Below are positions 59,006 through 64,000 of a stretch of 64,000 nucleotides of DNA, one piece after another. The stretch lies in contig DAOUJJ010000014.1 in assembly GCA_034422835.1 (NCBI GenBank), positions 89,894 to 153,893 of the forward strand, read 5' to 3'. How positions within the stretch are numbered: position 1 is the stretch's first letter; each line of letters starts with the position of its first letter. Source of the stretch: VXMO01 sp034422835 (GTDB taxonomy: Bacteria > Chloroflexota > Dehalococcoidia > UBA6926). Under the pieces are notes generated by a model. That model was not told the DNA's origin. It made no database searches and saw nothing but the letters and a program-made list of their open reading frames with translations. The position numbers and the translations under genes were made by a program.

Positions 59006-61456
59006 GTGCCTTACGCGCAGGTAGCGGTGAACGCGCCGGGCGCGAGGCGGCGCTCTTACAGTTATTCCATACCGGATGAGCTTGCCGACCGCGTGCGGGC
59101 GGGGCACGGCGTCATCGTCCCTTTCGGGCGGCATACCTTCCAGGGCATCGTTCTGGAAATCACGGATGAGCCGGGGTATTCCCGAACGCGTCCCATTCAG
59201 TCACTTGTCGCTGACGATCCTGTTGTCGCCGAGCCTCTCATCGGACTCGGCGAGTGGATCGCAGCCCATTACCACACCGACCTCTATACGGCCTACCGCC
59301 CCATGCTGCCTCCGGCGTTCGAACGGCGGCAGACGATCATCGTGCGGGTGACGGATGCAGGGCGGGACGCAATAGAGAACGTTTCACCACGGCGCGCGGA
59401 GATACTGGATTTCGTTCTGGACGCCGGCGAGACAACCACCGCAGCCATCCGCGACGAGTTCGGAGCTCGAGCTGCCCGCGACGTAACGGCGCTGACGGGC
59501 AGAGGGTATCTCGATGCTTCCGAGGTTTGGGAGGGGCCGCGCATCTCTCCACGCATGGACATTTTTGTCGAGGCGGCAATCCCTCTTGATGCACTGATGC
59601 CCAAGGCTTCCGAACTGCGGGCATCCGGCGCGTTTCGGCAAGCGGATGCGTTGGAGGCGCTTGCCGCCAACCGGGGTGAGAGCCTTTCAAACTTGCGCCG
59701 CGTGTCCGGAGCGTCACGCAGGTCCTGGGATGCGCTTGCGGATGCCGGTCTCATCACGTTGGAGCAACGGGAGACGCGGCGCGACCCGCTGGCCGCACGG
59801 GAGACGGCTCCTCCGGTGGCTGATCTGCAACTCACTCCCCACCAAAAGGACGCGCTGAATCACGTTACGGCGAGCATCGATGCCGGCGATTCCGATGTTT
59901 ATCTGCTGTACGGCGTGACGGGGAGCGGCAAGACAGAGGTGTACCTGCAGGCGTTTCGCCGGGTCATTGAGAAGGGCAGGCGGGGCATCATGCTCGTGCC
60001 GGAGATCGCGCTGACGCCGCAGACAATCGGCCGGTTCTGGGAGCGATTCCCCGGCCGCGTTGCCGTCCTCCACAGTGGAATGACCCTGCGAGAGCGGTAT
60101 GACGAATGGCGCAGCATCGCAGAAGGGCAGTTTGATATCGTCATCGGTTCCCGGAGCGCCGCGCTCGCGCCGATGCCGGACGTCGGCCTGATTGTCGTGG
60201 ACGAGGAGCAGGAGTGGACGTACAAGCAGGAATCGCCCGCCCCCCGCTACCACGCCCGGGATGTGGCCATCGAGCGCGCCCGCCGCGAGAACGCCGTTGT
60301 GGTGCTCGGCAGCGCGACGCCGGACGTTGGCACCATGTACGACGCTCTCCGGACGGAGATCACCCTGTTGGAACTCCCCGGGCGAATAACGACCACGACG
60401 GACAGTGGTGAAACAGGGTGGACGGAGCGGCCTCTTGCGGACGTGGATATCGTTGATTTGCGGCAGGAGCTGATGGAGGGCAACCGCAGCATCTTCTCGC
60501 GCGCGTTGAGAGAGGCGATGACGGATGCGCTGGCACGGGGCGAGCAGGCGATCCTGTTCGTGAACCGGCGCGGGGCGGGGCAGGCCGTGCAGTGCAGGGC
60601 CTGCGGCCATACGATGCGGTGCCGCCGCTGTTCGATGGTAATGACGTACCACGCGGACGAGCGGATCGTCTGCCACTTATGCGGTGAAAGGCGACCCTCT
60701 CCCACACGCTGCCCACGCTGCCGGCGCAACGCCATACGGCCAATCGGTATTGGGACGGAGCGTGTGGCGGCGGAGGCAGAGGCGGCATTTCCGGGGGCTC
60801 GTGTCATCCGGTGGGACCGAGATGCAGTGGCCGAGGCGCGGGGACATGAGCCAATCCTCGGGGAGTTCGCGACCGGTCGCGCGGATATCCTTGTCGGCAC
60901 GCAGATGATCGCCAAGGGACTGGATCTCCCCGGCGTCACGGTCGTCGGTGTCGTAAACGCGGATATCGGGCTGCACGCGCCGGATTTTCGCGCTTCGGAG
61001 AGGGTGTTTCAGCTACTGTGCCAAGTGGCGGGCAGGGCGGGGAGAGGCCATGCGCCAGGCCGCGTGATCGTGCAGACGTATGAGCCGGAGAACCAGTCGA
61101 TACAGGCCGCGGCGGCGCAGGATTACCGGCAGTTTTACCTGGAGGAAACGCAATTCAGACGGCAGCTGCGGTACCCGCCGTACAGCCGCATGGCGCGGCT
61201 GACGTGCGCCCGGACATCGCGGCGAGATGCGCAGGACGCCGCGGGACAGTTGACGCGGGCGCTGCGTGCTGAGATTCGCTCGCGGGGCATCATGAATACC
61301 CGGGTCATCGGCCCCGCGCCTGCTCCGTGGGAGCGGCTGCGCGGACGCTACCGCTGGCAAATCACGATTATCGCGGACGATCCAACGGAGCTGTTGCAAA
61401 CGGTCGCACTACCTCCCGGCTGGACGGTGGATATTGATCCGATGTCGGGCAGTTAG
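59006..61456 (+). CDS. priA: Primosomal protein N' (PriA) helicase
   Basis: 816 residues, start GTG (PYAQVAVNAPGARRRSYSYSIPDEL). N-terminal DNA-binding domain, then the helicase with Walker A LLYGVTGSGKTEVYL (about 300-314), VPEIALTPQ, and a DEEH-box site reading VVDEEQEWTYKQ, so Gln replaces the usual His. The zinc-binding region is CRACGHTMRC, CRRC, CHLCG and CPRC. VGTQMIAKGLDLPGVTVVGVVNAD and RAGRGHAPGRV follow. It restarts stalled replication forks. Confidence 0.95.
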   Translation: MPYAQVAVNAPGARRRSYSYSIPDELADRVRAGHGVIVPFGRHTFQGIVLEITDEPGYSRTRPIQSLVADDPVVAEPLIGLGEWIAAHYHTDLYTAYRPMLPPAFERRQTIIVRVTDAGRDAIENVSPRRAEILDFVLDAGETTTAAIRDEFGARAARDVTALTGRGYLDASEVWEGPRISPRMDIFVEAAIPLDALMPKASELRASGAFRQADALEALAANRGESLSNLRRVSGASRRSWDALADAGLITLEQRETRRDPLAARETAPPVADLQLTPHQKDALNHVTASIDAGDSDVYLLYGVTGSGKTEVYLQAFRRVIEKGRRGIMLVPEIALTPQTIGRFWERFPGRVAVLHSGMTLRERYDEWRSIAEGQFDIVIGSRSAALAPMPDVGLIVVDEEQEWTYKQESPAPRYHARDVAIERARRENAVVVLGSATPDVGTMYDALRTEITLLELPGRITTTTDSGETGWTERPLADVDIVDLRQELMEGNRSIFSRALREAMTDALARGEQAILFVNRRGAGQAVQCRACGHTMRCRRCSMVMTYHADERIVCHLCGERRPSPTRCPRCRRNAIRPIGIGTERVAAEAEAAFPGARVIRWDRDAVAEARGHEPILGEFATGRADILVGTQMIAKGLDLPGVTVVGVVNADIGLHAPDFRASERVFQLLCQVAGRAGRGHAPGRVIVQTYEPENQSIQAAAAQDYRQFYLEETQFRRQLRYPPYSRMARLTCARTSRRDAQDAAGQLTRALRAEIRSRGIMNTRVIGPAPAPWERLRGRYRWQITIIADDPTELLQTVALPPGWTVDIDPMSGS

Positions 61457-61527
61457 CAGTTTGCAGCCCTGAGCCATGCGGCGATACGCTCACGTGAGCA
61501 AAGGCAATTGATGGAGGAAAGAGTCGG

Positions 61528-61953
61528 ATGGAACCCAGAATCAGCATCATCACTCTCGGCGTCTCGGATCTGGCGCGCTCAACCGCCTTCTACCGGGACG
61601 GGTTGGGCTTTCCTGTCCATGAGGCGGGCGGGGATGAGATCACGTTCTTTGCGCTGAACGACATCATGCTTTCCCTGTACTCACGTGATGACCTTGCTGA
61701 GGATATTGGCCGCCCGGAATTGAAGGGAACGCCTCAGCCCGAGATACACGGATTCACCGTCGCCCACAACGTGGCGTCGCGTGATGAGGTGGATACTGTC
61801 ATCGCGCTGGCGGAATCGGCCGGGGCGCGGGTCGTCAAGCCCGCCGCGGACACGTTCTGGGGCGGCTATGCCGGTTACTTTGCCGACCCCGACGGATTCC
61901 TGTGGGAAGTCGCTACGGGCGCAGGCCTGCCCGTTGACCCAAGTGGTGACTAG
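61528..61953 (+). CDS. VOC-superfamily (glyoxalase-like) protein
   Basis: 141 residues, ATG with GGAGGAAAG upstream. Two modules: SIITLGVSDLARSTAFYRDGLGFPVHE and a second ending in WGGYAGYFADPDGFLWEVATG. FFALNDIMLSLYSRDDLAEDIG lies between. Substrate unknown. Followed by the NIPSNAP gene on the same strand. Confidence 0.9.
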   Translation: MEPRISIITLGVSDLARSTAFYRDGLGFPVHEAGGDEITFFALNDIMLSLYSRDDLAEDIGRPELKGTPQPEIHGFTVAHNVASRDEVDTVIALAESAGARVVKPAADTFWGGYAGYFADPDGFLWEVATGAGLPVDPSGD

Positions 61954-61998
61954 ACGCAACGATTGCTCTCCATAGATTGCAAAGGAGGCCCGCTTAAA

Positions 61999-62313
61999 AT
62001 GTTGTATGAATTGAGGCAGTACGAGGCGCATACGTCGCGGATTAACGATCTGATCGACAGATTCGCGAACGTGACGACTGTCATGTTTGAGCGGCACGGC
62101 TTTCGGGCAGTCGGCTATTGGCGAGAAGACGTGGGGATTCCGCATCGGGTGATTTACTTGCTCGCGTGGGAGAGCTGGGAGGCGCGGGAGAAGGCGTGGG
62201 GCGCGTTCTACGCCGACCCCGAATGGCCAAAGTCGATGGAGAAGTACGGAGAAACGGTCTCCCACATCACGAATCACATCCTGAACCCACTGCCGTTCTC
62301 ACCGCTGCCTTAG
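61999..62313 (+). CDS. NIPSNAP-family protein
   Basis: 104 residues from the ATG at 61999 (AAAGGAGG 10 nt upstream). It opens with MLYELRQYEAHTSRINDLIDRFANV, has FERHGFRAVGYW, VIYLLAWESWEAREKAWGAFYADPEW and a C-terminal ITNHILNPLPFSP end, the ferredoxin-like dimeric barrel of NIPSNAP. Function unclear. It may be cotranscribed with the VOC gene. Confidence 0.88.
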   Translation: MLYELRQYEAHTSRINDLIDRFANVTTVMFERHGFRAVGYWREDVGIPHRVIYLLAWESWEAREKAWGAFYADPEWPKSMEKYGETVSHITNHILNPLPFSPLP

Positions 62314-62320
62314 GTGGCGC

Positions 62321-62348
62321 CGCCCTTCGACAGGCTCAGGGCGAACGG
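62321..62348. repeat. REP-like repeat copy between NIPSNAP and the secreted protein gene
   Basis: CGCCCTTCGACAGGCTCAGGGCGAACGG, matching the half of the copy at 26601-26633 on the opposite strand. Confidence 0.65.
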
Positions 62349-62363
62349 ACGGGGCGGGCGGGG

Positions 62364-64000
62364 TCAGGCGGAGGAGGCGAGGTATTCCTTGGCGATCTCC
62401 AGCATCTCCAGGTAGGTGATCTTCCCGTCGCTGTAATCCCAGGCCGCCTGCCTGTATTCCGATTTACTGATTGCGCCGTCATTGTCGGCGTCGTACCCGG
62501 AGGGCGTGTCCGCCGTCTCGGATCCCGAGTCGGATTCCGATTCAGGCGCTGTGTCCGGCGTTTCAGATCCCGACTCTGAGGCTGAGCCCTCAGTCTCAGG
62601 CAGCGGATCGGATTCCAAATCAGGCACTGCGTTCGAGGCCTCCGGCTCCCGCGCCGGCGTGGACTCCGGCGCGGGTGATTCCTGTTCCTGTTCGTTCGAG
62701 GACTCATCGTCGGGCCGGTCAAAGACGTCGGCATCGCGGCCGGTTGCCCCGCTCCCGCTCTCGTTGAAACCGTCTCTGTAACCCGGCCTGTTGTCCGACC
62801 GACGCAGGTAGATCTTGTACTCCCTATCCGGCCAGGGGGTCGTGGCGCTGTCGTACGCGGCGGTGACCGCGACGATGATTAGATCGCTGGAGGCAAAGGT
62901 AAAGGCGTTGCTGGGCGAGCCGCTGGTCACCGCTGTGCCGTTCACCTTGATCGAGGCGCCGGTATGCCGCTTGGTGGGGGTCACCTTCAGGTAGTCGAGG
63001 CCGTCGGCCACCACTGCAAAGTAGTCGGTCTGTGTGGCGCGGAAATTCGAGAGCAACTTCACCTCGGTGAACGTGCCGGTGGAGGTCGCGCTGGCGGTCA
63101 GCACCAGGCCGCTCAGGTTGTTGTCCTTGGTGGTGGCCGACAGCGTACCCTGGCCCGTACTCCAGGCGCTGTTGCCGTTGGCGTTCTTCGCCCGCACCCG
63201 CGCGTCGTAGGTCGAGCCGATGGTCAGGCCGCTGAGCACCTTGTACAGACTCAGAGGCTTGGGAGGCCCGAATCCCCCCTGGGATGAGTCGTACCCGGCG
63301 TCGGTCCAGTTGCTGGAGGTGGAGAGCTTGTACGCCACGTCGTAGCCCGTCACCGGGGGATCGGCGTCAGGATCGGGCGCGCTCCACTCCACGATGAGGT
63401 AGGAGCCGTCGCCGCTGCGATAGACCAGGACGTTAGCCGGGGCGTGGGGAGCAAGATTGGTGTTGATGACGAGGCGCAGCCGGACCGAGTCGTTGATGGA
63501 CCAGCTTAGGCCGGGGGCACTCCAGGATGCTAGAAACCCAGCCTCAATGGAGGGGTATGAGGCGCTCGCAAAGCTGAACGCTCTGTGGCCCACATGGAGC
63601 GTGGCGTTCTGCCTGATGCCATTCGGTATGACTTGGTCGAGACCAAAGTTGAGGTTTCCGGAGTGTAAATAGATTCTATGCACGTTATAGCCAGTGCCCT
63701 GGTAGGTGAAACGGTTGTTGCCTTGGGGACTAAGAGAATCGCCGCAAGTACGTCCGCCACCAGCAATGTTAGAGCAACCGTGGCCGAAGTCGCCGAAGTC
63801 AGTATTGGTGATGTCCTTCACCGTCAGCGTGGCGGACAGGAGTTGGTTGTGATCGGCGGAGGCGGGCGGGGAGTCGTGGACGAAGAGGATGGCCAGCGCA
63901 ACGAGCGCGGCGGCGAGGAGAAGGAGCGGTGATGGGCGTGAGAGGCGGAGAGCTAGACTAGAACGAAGGTTCGGGGGGGGGGGGGGGAACGGGCATGGCC
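62364..64000 (-). CDS. Secreted multidomain protein: FnIII, cadherin-like, EF-hand (5' end unresolved)
   Basis: The frame is open to the right edge; a 485-residue core is certain from 63821 down. Upstream in the same frame lies a signal peptide: RLSRPSPLLLLAAALVALAI then an ASAD cleavage-like end. A jelly-roll-like region follows, then a fibronectin type III domain (APANVLVYRSGDGSYLIVEW...TYDARVRAKNANGNSAWS), a Cadherin-like beta-sandwich starting NNLSGLVLTAS, a linker of Glu/Ser/Pro repeats, and a C-terminal EF-hand loop DADNDGAISKSEY with DYSDGKITYLEM after it (dockerin-like). The start codon is not visible: an ATG at 63996 is one base out of frame because of a G15 run at 63973-63987. Extracellular adhesion or polymer binding is likely. 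Confidence 0.75.
   Translation of the reverse strand, partial: PCPFPPPPPNLRSSLALRLSRPSPLLLLAAALVALAILFVHDSPPASADHNQLLSATLTVKDITNTDFGDFGHGCSNIAGGGRTCGDSLSPQGNNRFTYQGTGYNVHRIYLHSGNLNFGLDQVIPNGIRQNATLHVGHRAFSFASASYPSIEAGFLASWSAPGLSWSINDSVRLRLVINTNLAPHAPANVLVYRSGDGSYLIVEWSAPDPDADPPVTGYDVAYKLSTSSNWTDAGYDSSQGGFGPPKPLSLYKVLSGLTIGSTYDARVRAKNANGNSAWSTGQGTLSATTKDNNLSGLVLTASATSTGTFTEVKLLSNFRATQTDYFAVVADGLDYLKVTPTKRHTGASIKVNGTAVTSGSPSNAFTFASSDLIIVAVTAAYDSATTPWPDREYKIYLRRSDNRPGYRDGFNESGSGATGRDADVFDRPDDESSNEQEQESPAPESTPAREPEASNAVPDLESDPLPETEGSASESGSETPDTAPESESDSGSETADTPSGYDADNDGAISKSEYRQAAWDYSDGKITYLEMLEIAKEYLASSA

Overview
This is a 64 kb stretch of a GC-rich, gene-dense bacterial chromosome. It carries three tRNAs, no rRNA, no CRISPR array and no complete insertion sequence. 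The gene content points to Chloroflexota (Dehalococcoidia/SAR202-like), though this is inference without a marker-gene tree. The evidence is an LL-diaminopimelate aminotransferase, an archaeal-type phosphoglycerate mutase (ApgM), a PAC2-family protein, MFS carriers with an N-terminal YGWW motif, an ECF sigma/DUF5667 pair, and a UbiD/UbiA/UbiX set as in late menaquinone synthesis.

Layout. 1-4.6 kb: a leftward tetR-ubiD-ubiA-ubiX operon (ubiX cut by the left edge) with a TetR-type palindrome upstream and a divergent DUF4287/SRPBCC gene, then a catalytically degenerate retropepsin-like protein. 4.6-10.4 kb: a two-gene heterodimeric ABC exporter and an ECF sigma factor with its DUF5667 membrane partner. 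10.4-14.5 kb: a GNAT acetyltransferase, a lipocalin-like lipoprotein, a CmtR-like ArsR sensor with a CcdA-like membrane protein, and two small unknowns. 14.5-26.5 kb: lysine synthesis (dapL, dapF), three tandem MFS carriers, miaA, an oxidoreductase, a HEPN/PaREP1-like protein and lower glycolysis (pgk-apgM-tpiA).

26.8-31.7 kb: tRNA-Lys, tRNA-Leu, an orphan oppDF pair, then an A/T-richer accessory segment with an AIPR-family candidate phage-defence protein, a divergent acidic small protein and a GGCC-rich intergenic region. 31.5-39 kb: purines (purB, purE, purD, guaA), tsaC and a prenyl diphosphate synthase; purD is fused in frame to an N-terminal four-helix membrane domain. 39-50 kb: a dienelactone hydrolase, MoxR-DUF58-DUF4129, and a catabolic-looking run (M20 hydrolase, MBL hydrolase, acyl-CoA dehydrogenase, SDR, VOC, MFS). 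50-64 kb: tRNA-Pro, PAC2, ispH, a reduced division cluster (rsmH-ftsA-ftsZ), DUF5343, moaB, trmD, rplS with a long acidic tail, priA, VOC, NIPSNAP, and a secreted FnIII/EF-hand protein whose 5' end runs into a G15 homopolymer at the right edge.

Recurring themes are short imperfect palindromic repeats between genes (three families), and -10-like TATACT/TAGACT/TACACT hexamers placed 6-8 nt before start codons, which suggests leaderless transcription of several genes. Candidates for something new are the membrane-anchored PurD fusion, the AIPR/acidic-protein divergent pair, the acidic L19 extension and the DUF5343 locus with its CGAAA-rich upstream region.
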